Assembly: GCA_035299085.1 (NCBI GenBank)
Contig: DATGXG010000022.1
Location: 1 to 64,000 of the forward strand
Source of the DNA: Bacteroidales bacterium
GTDB lineage: Bacteria; Bacteroidota; Bacteroidia; Bacteroidales; UBA10428
Length of the DNA stretch: 64,000 nt
Direction of reading: 5' to 3'
Shown here: piece by piece, positions 51,698-61,158 of the stretch
Position numbering within the stretch: the stretch's first letter is position 1
How the letters are laid out: each line of letters begins with the position of its first letter
The notes under the pieces: model-generated
Seen by the model: the letters and a program-made list of their open reading frames with translations, nothing else
The model's database searches: none
Told to the model about the DNA's origin: nothing
Translations under genes and position numbers: made by a program

Positions 51698-54600
51698 ATG
51701 CTGAGAAATTACATCATCATTCTGCTGGGTATTTTCCTTATCGGGAATCTGCATGCTCAGCAACAATCAGAAACCCCAAGAAAACTGGTAGTCCGGGGAA
51801 TTTCAGAATACCAGATGGAGCCGCTTTCAAGGGCCAATATTAACCTGTATGAAGGAAGCAATAAAATTAAAACCATTCAAAGCGGTTCTGACGGAAGCTT
51901 TTCATTAGACCTTGAAATGAATAAGCAATACGTGATTGAAGTGGAGAAAGACGGATTGGTGGGCAAGAAAATCAGCTTTAATACCCAGCTTCCTGACGAT
52001 GAAAAAGGTACCTGGATGAATGAATTTTCGGTAAATCTCGTTAAACCCTGCAAGGGCATTGACTATTCGATATTAAAAGAGCCGGTGGATAAGGTAGCCT
52101 TTGATTCACGCAGACGTGAATTCATTTCGGACAAAAATTATGTAAACAGTATGCGGCCGAAAATTGAGGACCTCATGGTAAAAACCGATCAGTGCCAGCT
52201 TTCGGAATATGAAAATGTGGTTAAAAAAGCGGACCAGGCTGCAAAGGCAAATAACCTTACAGAAGCCCTGAATTTATATCGTGAAGCACAGAGCATTTAT
52301 CCCACTGAAGAATACCCGGTGAAACGAATAGGTGAAATCAATAATGTAATTAACCGGCAACAGGGTTCTGCTGAAGCCTATAAGAAACTGATTGCGGATG
52401 CCGATGCATTGGCGTCACAGGGTAAACTTGCTGATGCGCTTCAGAAATATAACCAGGCCAGTGCATTCAACCCGCAGGAAACCTATCCGAAGCAAAAAGC
52501 AGCGGAATTGCAGAACACCCTTGCTCAACAGCAGGCTGCCAGGCAGGCACAGCAATCTGTAGATGACAAATATAACCAGGCAATGGCAAAGGCAAGTGTT
52601 GCCTACACAAAGAAAGATTATACTGCTGCAAAACAGTTTTACCAGGAAGCTCTCACTGTGAAGCCTTCTGAAGCTCTGCCGAAAAGCAGGGTCCAGGAAA
52701 TTGAAACGATTCAGGCTAAGCAGGCTGCTGAATTAGCCGCCAGGAATGCAGAAGCCCAGAAAAAAGAAGCTTTTGAAAAAGAATATATTGGCCTGGTTGA
52801 ACAGGCTGATGCACTCTTTAAGGCAAAGAAATTTGAAGAAGCCAAAACAGCTTATGTAAAGGCCTGTGAGATGAAACCTTCCGAATCCTATCCTGCCCAA
52901 AGAATCAAGTCGGCCAACACAGCCATTGCATCTGAAAAAGCTGCCGCAGATAAAGTTAAAAATGACAGCTATGATAATGCAATGACATCCGGTAATAATG
53001 CTCTTGCAAAAGAGCAGTTCGCAATGGCAAAGGATGCCTTTCAGAAGGCCTTGGCAGTAAAGCCGGATGATGCCGATGCAAAAAGTAAACTTGCTGAAAC
53101 AGACTGGCTGTCGGATGAATTCAGTAAGCGCAAAGCCGCCGGAGAGCAGTATAATAGCGCTATCCAGGCGGGTGACGCATTTATGGCGCAGAAAAACTGG
53201 AATTCTGCAAGGGAATCATATAATAAAGCCCTTGCCATCAGACCGGATGATAAAACCGCATTGTCAAGGATCACTGCCGTAGATAATTCAGTTGCCGCCG
53301 AACAGGCTGCACTTTTGAAGACAAAAAACGATGGTTTTAATACAGCCATGGCAGCCGGTAATGTAGCCCTAAGCAAAAATCAGTTTACCGAAGCGAAAGC
53401 GGCTTATCAAAAGGCTCTTTCTATTAAACCTGACGAACAGGCAGCCAAAGATAAAATAACGGAAACCGATCGTCTTGCTGCTGCCTACCAGAAACAAAAG
53501 GAATTGAATGATCAGTATGCTAAGGTAATTGCTACAGCAGATGGTTACATGGCATCAAAGAAACTTGAGGATGCCAGGAATTCATACCAGCAGGCCCTTG
53601 CCCTTAAACCGGAAGATTCATATGCACAAAGCAAAATAGCATCAATAGATAACTCGATAGCTGCTGAGAATGCTGCCAGGCTGAAATCGGTTGAGGATAG
53701 TTACAAGGCTGCCGTAGGTGCTGCTCAAACTGCAATAACGCAAAAGACATATACCCAGGCAAAAGAGTTCATACAGAAAGCACTTGCTGTGAAGCCGGGA
53801 GATGCATATGCTACGGCAAAATCTGCTGAAATCGACAGACTGATTGCCGATCAGAAAAAGAAAGAGGAACAGGATAAGCTGTTGGCGCAACAGTATAATG
53901 ACAAGATATCCTCTGCTGACAAACTTTTTGGAAGTAAAGATTATCCTGCCGCCAGGTCAGGTTATACAGCTGCACTTGCTATAAAGCCCGGTGATGCCTA
54001 CGCAAATCAAAAAATCACTGAAATTGATAACCTTGTTGCTGCCGAAGCATTATCTAAACAACAGAAACTTGAATCGGATTTCACACAGGCTATGAGCCAG
54101 GGAAGTGCTGCAACTCTGGCAAAAAATTATCCTGCAGCTCAGGAAGCATTCCAGAAAGCTCTTGCCTTAAAACCTGCTGATAATAATGCCCGGCAAAAGC
54201 TAAATGAAACGCTGGCACTGATTAAACAGGAGCAGGAAAGGGTGTTGGCTGAGCAGAACAAAAAGAAGAAATTCGATGAAACTGTTAAAGCTGCCGATCA
54301 GCTGTTTAACCAGAAAAACTGGAACGGAGCCAAAACAACTTATGAACAGGCCCTTGCTTTATATCCTGCAGAAAGCTACCCGCGACAGAAGCTTGATGAG
54401 ATAAAGAAAACGGTGGATGAACAAAACCGCATCATGGCTGAAAATGCAGCCCGTGAAAACGCTTTCAGCCTGGCCATGGCATCAGGAGATAAATTCTACC
54501 TTGCCAAAGACTATGATCAGGCCAAAAATGAATATACCCGTGCATCAGGAATTAAGCCTGACGCTGCACAGCCGAAGACCAAACTGGCCGAGATAGAAAA

Positions 54601-55357
54601 GCTGATTGCACAGAGGCAAAAAGAGCAGGCTGACGCCAAAGCAAGGACTGCTGCCTATACTGCAGCCATGAATACCGGTAATGATGCCTTTACAAAAAAG
54701 GATTATGTTACTGCAAAAGCTTCTTATACCGAAGCGTTAAAACAAATTCCGGGAGATGCCCTGGCACTCGACCAGATAAAGAAGACGGATTATGTCATGG
54801 CTGAAGCTGAGAAAATCAGACAGGCTGCCGAAGCAAAGAAAGCTGCCTTTGAATCGCTCATCGGCACAGCGGATCAGGCATTCGATGGCGCCCGTTATGC
54901 CATGGCAAAGGAGAATTATCAGAAGGCACTTGCTATTGATCCTTCAAGTGCCTATGCTAAACAGCGCATTGCCCGAATTGATGAGATCAATAAAATGCTG
55001 AGCCAGGCACCACCAAAAACAAATACACAGGCAGCAGCCGTCACACAAAAAACGGGGCAGGGTGCTCAATTAGCTGAACTGAATTTTAAAAACGAATCAG
55101 AAAGACAGCTATATTTGAATGAATTGAAGAACAAATATCCTGAAGGCATAACGCTTGAAAAATATAAACAACAATATAAAATAATATTCAGGTATATCGT
55201 CATCCGTGATAACGAAGCACAGGAATTCAGGCAGGTTAAATATACTTCCTACCAGGATCAGCAGTTCTCGGTAAATGGAAAACCGATTACCCAACAGTAT
55301 TTTCTTTCACAAACTAAGGTAAGACAGGGCGAAAGCTTTAAGGAAATAGAAATGTAA
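51698..55357 (+). CDS. Giant secreted protein with about 15 TPR-like repeats
   Basis: A 1219-residue protein with a signal peptide (ending NLHAQ), an N-terminal carboxypeptidase-regulatory-like beta domain (about 25-120), about 15 repeats of 58-70 residues (about 170-1115) and a C-terminal domain of about 100 residues (ELNFKNESERQLYLNELKNK onward). The repeat consensus is YxxAxxxADxxFxxKxYxxAKxxYxxALAIKPxDxYAxxKIxEI, a TPR-like helix pair followed by a charged linker. The linkers are rich in Ala, Lys, Gln and Glu. It shares the sequence TAATG with the following btuF-like gene, so that gene's translation is probably coupled to it. I do not recognise a named family; it should form a long periplasmic or surface-attached rod. 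Confidence 0.88.
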   Translation: MLRNYIIILLGIFLIGNLHAQQQSETPRKLVVRGISEYQMEPLSRANINLYEGSNKIKTIQSGSDGSFSLDLEMNKQYVIEVEKDGLVGKKISFNTQLPDDEKGTWMNEFSVNLVKPCKGIDYSILKEPVDKVAFDSRRREFISDKNYVNSMRPKIEDLMVKTDQCQLSEYENVVKKADQAAKANNLTEALNLYREAQSIYPTEEYPVKRIGEINNVINRQQGSAEAYKKLIADADALASQGKLADALQKYNQASAFNPQETYPKQKAAELQNTLAQQQAARQAQQSVDDKYNQAMAKASVAYTKKDYTAAKQFYQEALTVKPSEALPKSRVQEIETIQAKQAAELAARNAEAQKKEAFEKEYIGLVEQADALFKAKKFEEAKTAYVKACEMKPSESYPAQRIKSANTAIASEKAAADKVKNDSYDNAMTSGNNALAKEQFAMAKDAFQKALAVKPDDADAKSKLAETDWLSDEFSKRKAAGEQYNSAIQAGDAFMAQKNWNSARESYNKALAIRPDDKTALSRITAVDNSVAAEQAALLKTKNDGFNTAMAAGNVALSKNQFTEAKAAYQKALSIKPDEQAAKDKITETDRLAAAYQKQKELNDQYAKVIATADGYMASKKLEDARNSYQQALALKPEDSYAQSKIASIDNSIAAENAARLKSVEDSYKAAVGAAQTAITQKTYTQAKEFIQKALAVKPGDAYATAKSAEIDRLIADQKKKEEQDKLLAQQYNDKISSADKLFGSKDYPAARSGYTAALAIKPGDAYANQKITEIDNLVAAEALSKQQKLESDFTQAMSQGSAATLAKNYPAAQEAFQKALALKPADNNARQKLNETLALIKQEQERVLAEQNKKKKFDETVKAADQLFNQKNWNGAKTTYEQALALYPAESYPRQKLDEIKKTVDEQNRIMAENAARENAFSLAMASGDKFYLAKDYDQAKNEYTRASGIKPDAAQPKTKLAEIEKLIAQRQKEQADAKARTAAYTAAMNTGNDAFTKKDYVTAKASYTEALKQIPGDALALDQIKKTDYVMAEAEKIRQAAEAKKAAFESLIGTADQAFDGARYAMAKENYQKALAIDPSSAYAKQRIARIDEINKMLSQAPPKTNTQAAAVTQKTGQGAQLAELNFKNESERQLYLNELKNKYPEGITLEKYKQQYKIIFRYIVIRDNEAQEFRQVKYTSYQDQQFSVNGKPITQQYFLSQTKVRQGESFKEIEM

Positions 55358-56505
55358 TGAGGCAGATTGGTATTTTAATTGTTTTGATAATTTTATTGGG
55401 TTCCTGCAGGCCTCCCGTACAAAGTCCCGATAACCTTAAGCAGTCTGATTCTCCCCAGCTTCTTGCGGTGCATTACGCCGGTGGTTTTGAAATGACTGAC
55501 GTCGATACCGGGATCCTGCTCACTGTGAGAAATCCATGGCAACATTCAACCGGGGTCGAATACCGTTACCTGCTGTCAAACAGGGTTCAGAAATCAGAAA
55601 TAAAAAGTGAAAACTTTACAATAGTTAAAACGCCTGTAACAAGGATTATTTGCCTTTCAACCACTCATATTGGCTTTATTCAGTTTTTTCATAAAGCCAG
55701 TTCAATCATTGGTATATCAGGTAAGGATTATGTTGTTAATGATTCGGTCAGAGACGGTATTGCTGAAAACAGGATTTTTGATGTCGGTTACGATGAAAAT
55801 CTGAATTATGAACTGATCCTGCGCCTCAGACCCGATGTTGTATTTGCTTACGGTGTGAATGTTTCTGTTACAAATACAGTACGAAAGCTGAATGAATTGG
55901 GTATCCCTGTGATTCTGATTGGTGAATACCTTGAGCAGGACCCATTGGGAAAAATGGAATGGGTGAAAGTATTCGGAGCCTGTTACGGCATGGGTAAAAC
56001 GGTAAGCGAACGTTTTGATTCAGTGACTGCCAATTATAACCAGTTTAAAGAGCTGGCTTCTAAAGAAGGGCAAAAACCATCCGTACTTCTTGGATTGCCA
56101 TGGAGGGGAAGCTGGTACGTTTCGGGATCTAAAAGCTATATAGCACGACTTATAAGCGATGCAGGCGGACAGTATATTTGGGGAAACCTGAATTACAACG
56201 AGAGTGTGCCGGTGGCGCTTGAAAAAATATATGAAAATGCGCTGACTGCCGAGTACTGGATTAATCCCGGTGAGGCACGTTCAATAATTGATGTGATTTC
56301 GGTGGATGAACGGTTTAAACTACTTCCGGCCCTAACCAGTGGGAAAGTTTTCAATAATGACCGGTACATGAGCGCTTCCGGAGGAAATGGATTTTATGAA
56401 TCGGGCGTAACTGAACCCGACATAATACTTTCTGATCTTATTTATATTTTGCATCCGCATTTATTACCTTCGCATAACCTGAAATATTACAGGAAGCTTC
56501 AATAA
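55357..56505 (+). CDS. btuF: BtuF/FecB-like ABC substrate-binding lipoprotein
   Basis: A 382-residue lipoprotein (lipobox LGSC, C17) with a type III periplasmic-binding fold: TRIICLSTTHIGFIQFFHKA and SIIGISGKDYV at the first lobe, PDVVFAYGVN, LGIPVILIGEYLEQDPLGKMEW at the hinge, and a second lobe with SDAGGQYIWGN. It binds corrinoid or ferric chelates in the periplasm and delivers them to the FecCD/BtuC-type permease encoded 9 bp downstream. The riboswitch-led context favours corrinoids. The start codon overlaps the stop of the repeat protein by one base (TAATG). Confidence 0.9.
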   Translation: MRQIGILIVLIILLGSCRPPVQSPDNLKQSDSPQLLAVHYAGGFEMTDVDTGILLTVRNPWQHSTGVEYRYLLSNRVQKSEIKSENFTIVKTPVTRIICLSTTHIGFIQFFHKASSIIGISGKDYVVNDSVRDGIAENRIFDVGYDENLNYELILRLRPDVVFAYGVNVSVTNTVRKLNELGIPVILIGEYLEQDPLGKMEWVKVFGACYGMGKTVSERFDSVTANYNQFKELASKEGQKPSVLLGLPWRGSWYVSGSKSYIARLISDAGGQYIWGNLNYNESVPVALEKIYENALTAEYWINPGEARSIIDVISVDERFKLLPALTSGKVFNNDRYMSASGGNGFYESGVTEPDIILSDLIYILHPHLLPSHNLKYYRKLQ

Positions 56506-56514
56506 AACTCTGCA

Positions 56515-57576
56515 ATGGATTTTGAACATCCGAAAAAGTCCGGATTTGATAAAAGAACGGCATTCCTGTTTTTAATCCTCGGATTGGTTCTGTTATTCTT
56601 TGGCATGCTTGATATTATGAGCGGAACGGTTCACATTCCGGCCAGGGATATCTTAGGAATATTGTCAGGATCTTCACCGGAAAACCGCGTATGGAGCTCG
56701 ATTCTTTTTGAATTCAGGATTCCGAAAACCATTGTTGCTGTATTAGCCGGGGCGGCTCTTGCAGTAAGCGGTTTGCAAATGCAGACAGTTTTCAGAAACC
56801 CCCTTGCCGGACCGGATGTATTAGGAGTTACTTCAGGTGCAAGCCTGGGTGTTGCCATTGTGGTGATGGGATTCGGGAATTTTTTCGTTTCAAGACACCT
56901 GGGTTATGCAGGGAGCTGGATGCAGATTATTGCAGCATGGATTGGTGCGGGTATCGTTCTTACTCTCATTATGATCGTTTCGGTTAGGGTAGGAGACATT
57001 ATGACAATCCTTATTCTTGGTATACTTTTCGGAAGTGCTACTTCTGCCATAGTGAATCTTATGCAGTATTTCAGCCAGCAATCAGTTTTAAAATCATTTG
57101 TGATATGGTCAATGGGTAACCTGGGCAATTTAACGGCAACTCAAATTAAAGTACTTGCTGCCAGCCTGTTGATAGGATTCCTGTTTACGCTTTTCACGTT
57201 AAAAATGATGAATGCCATTATGCTTGGCGAACGGTATTCGACATCCATGGGAATCAACGTTAAGGTTGCCCGTACATTGATTTTTCTGTCAACCAGCATT
57301 TTATCCGGAAGCATAACTGCTTTTTGCGGACCATTGGCTTTTATTGGAATAGCTGTACCACACCTGGCAAGGCTCATCTTTTCAACCGCCAACCATTTTA
57401 TTCTGATACCAGCATCCTTGATGCTTGGTGCCCTATTGATGCTTGTTGCCGACCTGATATCACAGCTTCCGGGTTCAGGTGTCATTCTTCCGGTTAATAG
57501 CGTCACTGCATTACTGGGTATCCCAATTATTATCTGGGTAATTTTATACAATAAGAGGCTCGTTCATGTCAACTGA
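56515..57576 (+). CDS. btuC: FecCD/BtuC-type ABC importer permease
   Basis: A 353-residue permease with about ten transmembrane helices. Family motifs are present: FRIPKTIVAVLAGAALAVSG, MQTVFRNPLAGPDVLGVTSGASLG, and FCGPLAFIGIAVPHLARLIF near residue 270. It forms the homodimeric channel for B12 or siderophore uptake. It overlaps the ATPase gene by 11 bp. Confidence 0.95.
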   Translation: MDFEHPKKSGFDKRTAFLFLILGLVLLFFGMLDIMSGTVHIPARDILGILSGSSPENRVWSSILFEFRIPKTIVAVLAGAALAVSGLQMQTVFRNPLAGPDVLGVTSGASLGVAIVVMGFGNFFVSRHLGYAGSWMQIIAAWIGAGIVLTLIMIVSVRVGDIMTILILGILFGSATSAIVNLMQYFSQQSVLKSFVIWSMGNLGNLTATQIKVLAASLLIGFLFTLFTLKMMNAIMLGERYSTSMGINVKVARTLIFLSTSILSGSITAFCGPLAFIGIAVPHLARLIFSTANHFILIPASLMLGALLMLVADLISQLPGSGVILPVNSVTALLGIPIIIWVILYNKRLVHVN

Positions 57577-58603
57577 AGCCATAAATAATAAAAGGCATTC
57601 AGGCCATGCCGTAACGTTGAAAGATCTTCAGATCGGATATCAGACGCGGAACAGCCGGAAAGTTGTTTTGGGTCCTGTCAATGCTGAAATTGCCCATGCT
57701 GAAATGGTAGGCATTGTGGGCAGAAACGGGATAGGGAAGAGCACATTGCTGCGCTCTGTTGCCGGAATACACAACCTGATCTCGGGAGAGATAACCGTTA
57801 ATGGCAGGTCCTTGCATGAACTTTCCCTGCGTAACAGGGCAAAGATTATGAGTTATGTATCCACTGACCCTGTTCAAGCCTTTCAGATAAGGGTACATGA
57901 ACTCATAGCAATGGGAAGGATTCCCTATACGGGTTGGTTCGGTAAAATGAGTCCTGAAGATTCCGAAGCCGTTCAGAATGCAGTCAGGCTTACCGGATTG
58001 GAGAAATTTTTGAAAAAATCTGTACACGAGCTCAGTGATGGCGAAAGGCAAAAAGTAATGATCGCCAGGGCGCTTGCCCAGGACACTCCGGTTATAATTC
58101 TTGATGAACCGACCGCTTTTCTTGACGTGCCTTCACGGTATGAAATTCTTAGAATTCTTTCCGATTTGTCAGTTAAGAACGGAAAAACAATACTGTTTTC
58201 AACACATGACCTGTCCCTTGCAATGGATATTGCCGATAAAATATGGCTTTTGGCGGAAAATACTATTTTTCAGGGGGCACCTGAAGATTTGTTAATTAGT
58301 AATGTATTTCGTAAATTGTTTCTAAATTCGCCCGCTGAATTTGACACAAAAACATCTTCTTTTCGTTTCAGAAAAGAACCGACTAAAGAAATGGTCTTGC
58401 AGGGACATAGCAAGTACAGGACGTTGACAAAGAAGGCATTAGAAAGAGCCGGTTTTCATTGTTCTGATGAAGAAGGCAGCGTAATGATCCGAATGGAAGA
58501 GCATGATGGTAAACCGGTATGGTGTTTGCAGAGAATTGCAGGTGAAGCCATTGAATTTTATTCAATTTATGATCTGGTTGGTTTTCTAAAATTTTCCACA
58601 TAG
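57566..58603 (+). CDS. btuD: BtuD/FecE-type ABC importer ATPase with C-terminal extension
   Basis: A 345-residue ATPase with Walker A GRNGIGKST (52-60), signature ELSDGERQK, Walker B VIILDEPTAFLD and H-loop FSTHDLSLAM. The first 250 residues are a standard FecE/BtuD ATPase. The last 90 or so residues (from about 255) form an extra domain with HSKYRTLTKKALERAGFHCS and GEAIEFYSIYDLVGFL, absent from E. coli BtuD; similar extensions are common in Bacteroidota. It powers the permease encoded just upstream. The extension may be regulatory. Confidence 0.93.
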   Translation: MSTEAINNKRHSGHAVTLKDLQIGYQTRNSRKVVLGPVNAEIAHAEMVGIVGRNGIGKSTLLRSVAGIHNLISGEITVNGRSLHELSLRNRAKIMSYVSTDPVQAFQIRVHELIAMGRIPYTGWFGKMSPEDSEAVQNAVRLTGLEKFLKKSVHELSDGERQKVMIARALAQDTPVIILDEPTAFLDVPSRYEILRILSDLSVKNGKTILFSTHDLSLAMDIADKIWLLAENTIFQGAPEDLLISNVFRKLFLNSPAEFDTKTSSFRFRKEPTKEMVLQGHSKYRTLTKKALERAGFHCSDEEGSVMIRMEEHDGKPVWCLQRIAGEAIEFYSIYDLVGFLKFST

Positions 58604-58618
58604 TTTAAATTCATAGTC

Positions 58619-58831
58619 ATGAATACATTGAAAAAAATTGTCTCCTACATCCTGATCGGATGCGTGCTGTTATTCACCATATTGGCTATATTGGGGATCT
58701 GGGATATTATTGATCTCAGAAATATTATGATGAACAGCATCTTCTCCTTGATAGTAATTTTTGCCGCTTCAGCAATTATTCTGTTTATTTACACAGTATT
58801 TATGAAAGATTCTGATCAGCCAAATCCCTGA
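58619..58831 (+). CDS. Small two-helix membrane protein after btuD
   Basis: A 70-residue protein with two transmembrane helices (about 8-28 and 40-60). It begins 15 bp after the ATPase gene and is probably the last gene of the corrinoid operon. The function is unknown. The hydrophobic profile and tight spacing support a real gene. Confidence 0.6.
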   Translation: MNTLKKIVSYILIGCVLLFTILAILGIWDIIDLRNIMMNSIFSLIVIFAASAIILFIYTVFMKDSDQPNP

Positions 58832-58859
58832 TCAAACGCGAGATAAGTTTTTTAATTCC

Positions 58860-59774
58860 ATGTTATCCATACTTATTCCTGTTTATAATTTTAACGTCGT
58901 AAAACTGGTTACTGAGCTTCACAGGCAGGCTACAAAAACAGGTATTCCTTTTGAAATAATAATCCTCGACGATTGTTCTTCATCGCTTTTGCGTGATCAG
59001 AACAAGGATATCGGAAATCTGCCGGATGTCCGTTTCTATGAGCTTGAAAAAAATATAGGCCGCTCACGGATAAGAAACCGGCTGGCCGAAATGTCCGTTT
59101 ACCAGTCGCTGCTTTTCATGGATTGCGATTCTGAAGTGGCATGTGACAATTATATTGAAAAATACCTGCCCTATTGCCATCACGAAATAGTGGTTTGTGG
59201 TGGTAATATATATCATTCAGACCCTCCCGAAGATCCGGAATACCAGTTAAGATGGCTTTATGGGATACATCGTGAACAGAAACCGGCTGCTATCAGAAAC
59301 CTGAATCCATACAGGTCATTTATGACAAATAACTTTCTGATTTCGAAATCGGTTTTTCTGAAAATAAAATTTGACGAAACCATAGTGCAATATGGACATG
59401 AAGATACCCTATTCGGCCTTGAATTAAAGAAGAACGGGATTAAAATAAAGCATATTGATAATCCGCTTTACCATATTGGACTTGAAATCTCCATGGAATT
59501 TCTGAAGAAAACATCTTCAGCGATCGAAAACCTGTTGATTTTATTGAAAGAGGGTAAAATTCAGAAAACCGATATCCGCGACATCCGTTTGCTCAGGGCA
59601 TATGGAATGATTAGAAAATACCGGATGGTCAAGAGTTATCTTGCTTTTTACAACCTGATTTCAAATTCGGTCATGCGGAATCTTCTGGGTCATAATCCTG
59701 GAATGTTTGCTTTTGAGCTTTACAAACTCTCAATTATTTCAAGCCTGATCGCTAAAAACAAGATTGCTATTTAG
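58860..59774 (+). CDS. Glycosyltransferase family 2
   Basis: A 304-residue GT-A glycosyltransferase: LSILIPVYNF at the N-terminus, EIIILDDCSSS for nucleotide-sugar binding, FMDCDSEV as the metal-binding DxD-like motif and YGHEDTLFGLELKKNG in the acceptor region. It transfers a sugar from a nucleotide donor, probably in cell-surface glycan synthesis. It has no membrane helix. Its 3' end overlaps the 3' end of the convergent DUF2490 gene by 8 bp. The sugar is unknown. Confidence 0.9.
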   Translation: MLSILIPVYNFNVVKLVTELHRQATKTGIPFEIIILDDCSSSLLRDQNKDIGNLPDVRFYELEKNIGRSRIRNRLAEMSVYQSLLFMDCDSEVACDNYIEKYLPYCHHEIVVCGGNIYHSDPPEDPEYQLRWLYGIHREQKPAAIRNLNPYRSFMTNNFLISKSVFLKIKFDETIVQYGHEDTLFGLELKKNGIKIKHIDNPLYHIGLEISMEFLKKTSSAIENLLILLKEGKIQKTDIRDIRLLRAYGMIRKYRMVKSYLAFYNLISNSVMRNLLGHNPGMFAFELYKLSIISSLIAKNKIAI

Positions 59775-60447
59775 TCAGAAGGCTTAAATCAAGGCTGTAA
59801 CCCAGGGCTAAAATATAGGCAGTAACAGGATCGTTTGAATTAATCTCCCTGTCAATTCCATATTTGAGGGCTACGGAGTGAACCTTTTTTATTTGGTATT
59901 CAAGCCCTACCCATGATCGCATACCCTTTATTCCGTCTTTGCTGTCAACAAACAATTCACTGTCGATAAAAGGAACAAGCGGAATACCTTTTATATCATA
60001 TTCAAGTGATATTTTATGCCTGTGCCGGAAACCACTGAAAAGATAATCGTTTTCATTCTTTTCAACTTTTGCCGATTGCAGGCGTAACCGGTAACCTGCC
60101 GTAAACCGGTTGAAACCGAACCGGAAGGCCATATCCGAATACAAGCCGTTTCTCCATGAATAATCATCTGCATTCTCATAATCCGCTTCGATCCTGTAAA
60201 AGATACCAGCCCTGAAATACTTGCTAAACCGGTATGAGAAGCCAAAGTCGTTGATTTCTCGACTCAGCAGGGAGCTGTTTTCGCGGAATCGGACTTCTTC
60301 TTCAACCTGGAACTTTGTATTGCGCAAAAATTCAATACTTACCGAAGCCGAGGGCCAAACCTGGAAGTCGCGTTGCTGTGCTTTCCCTGAAAATGAAAGA
60401 ATCAACAGGCAAAAGAAAGCGGGTATGTTTACTGATTTTTGATGCAT
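59767..60447 (-). CDS. DUF2490 outer-membrane protein
   Basis: A 226-residue protein with a signal peptide (about 1-23, SGKAQQ) and a barrel-like strand pattern. The sequence FQVWPSASVSIEFLRNTKFQ with later RENSSLLSREINDFGFSYRF and a YRLRLQSAK strand fits DUF2490, a family of predicted outer-membrane barrels. It is the last gene of the minus-strand cluster with the VTC and DUF4956 genes, 15 bp after DUF4956. Confidence 0.8.
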   Translation of the reverse strand: MHQKSVNIPAFFCLLILSFSGKAQQRDFQVWPSASVSIEFLRNTKFQVEEEVRFRENSSLLSREINDFGFSYRFSKYFRAGIFYRIEADYENADDYSWRNGLYSDMAFRFGFNRFTAGYRLRLQSAKVEKNENDYLFSGFRHRHKISLEYDIKGIPLVPFIDSELFVDSKDGIKGMRSWVGLEYQIKKVHSVALKYGIDREINSNDPVTAYILALGYSLDLSLLTK

Positions 60448-60462
60448 ATTGTAAGTAAATCA

Positions 60463-61158
60463 CTAATCATCATCATCTCCGCCGGCATAGGCATTGTCGC
60501 TTTCATCGGCAGCATTTATCCTGTTCCCGGTTTCATAATAGTAAATTATGATCCTAGCTGTATCTCTGAGGAAATCGATTTTACCAATGTCTATACGGTT
60601 TATTTTCAGGCCTGTACGCTCTTCAAGGTCCTTTATCAGTTCTTGTTTTTTAGAGGCATGAATGAGATCGATTTTTTCATAAGTAATCTGCTTGGATGAT
60701 TCGTGCTTCAAAAGCCAGAGTTTCTCCAAACCGTAAATTATAAAAGCCAGAACCAGGTTGGTAAACAGTAATTCAGCCCAGCTGATCTTCTTATTGGAAA
60801 GGGCATTGATTACCGAAATTCCGATTAATATAAACAGGTACGTCATCTCCTTGATGGGAATGGAGAAAGTTCTGTACCTGAGAATACCAAAAATGGCAAA
60901 AAGGCCGAAAGCAAATCCGAGCTGCAATTTTACATTCTCAAGCAGGGTGCAAAGAAGGAAGATTAATATGCTGATCAATATAAAAGCGAACAAATAGTCC
61001 TTTCTGCGCGTGACAGGATAATACAATACCCTGACTATAAGAAGCACCATGATCATATTCAATCCAAACCGAAGCATCAATTCGGTAAGGTTGCTGATAT
61101 GAATGATATCCAGTCCCAAAAAAGTGAAATCCTCTATTTTAAGCAGATAATTCAACAT
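60463..61158 (-). CDS. DUF4956 membrane protein
   Basis: A 231-residue integral membrane protein with about four to five helices in residues 25-150 (LMLRFGLNMIMVLLIVRVLYY; DYLFAFILISILIFLLCTLL; LGFAFGLFAIFGILRYRTFS), a cytoplasmic alpha-beta region (about 170-215) and a very acidic tail (ADESDNAYAGGDDDD). The GFAFGLFAIFGILRYRT stretch is characteristic of DUF4956. DUF4956 genes commonly adjoin VTC-domain genes, as here (20-bp overlap). It may be the membrane partner of the polyphosphate-polymerase-like protein. Confidence 0.85.
   Translation of the reverse strand: MLNYLLKIEDFTFLGLDIIHISNLTELMLRFGLNMIMVLLIVRVLYYPVTRRKDYLFAFILISILIFLLCTLLENVKLQLGFAFGLFAIFGILRYRTFSIPIKEMTYLFILIGISVINALSNKKISWAELLFTNLVLAFIIYGLEKLWLLKHESSKQITYEKIDLIHASKKQELIKDLEERTGLKINRIDIGKIDFLRDTARIIIYYYETGNRINAADESDNAYAGGDDDD

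Noticed and set aside
59767..59774. Frameshift at the overlapping ends of the glycosyltransferase and DUF2490 genes
   Set aside because: The two genes are on opposite strands and simply overlap by 8 bp at their stop codons; both proteins look complete.
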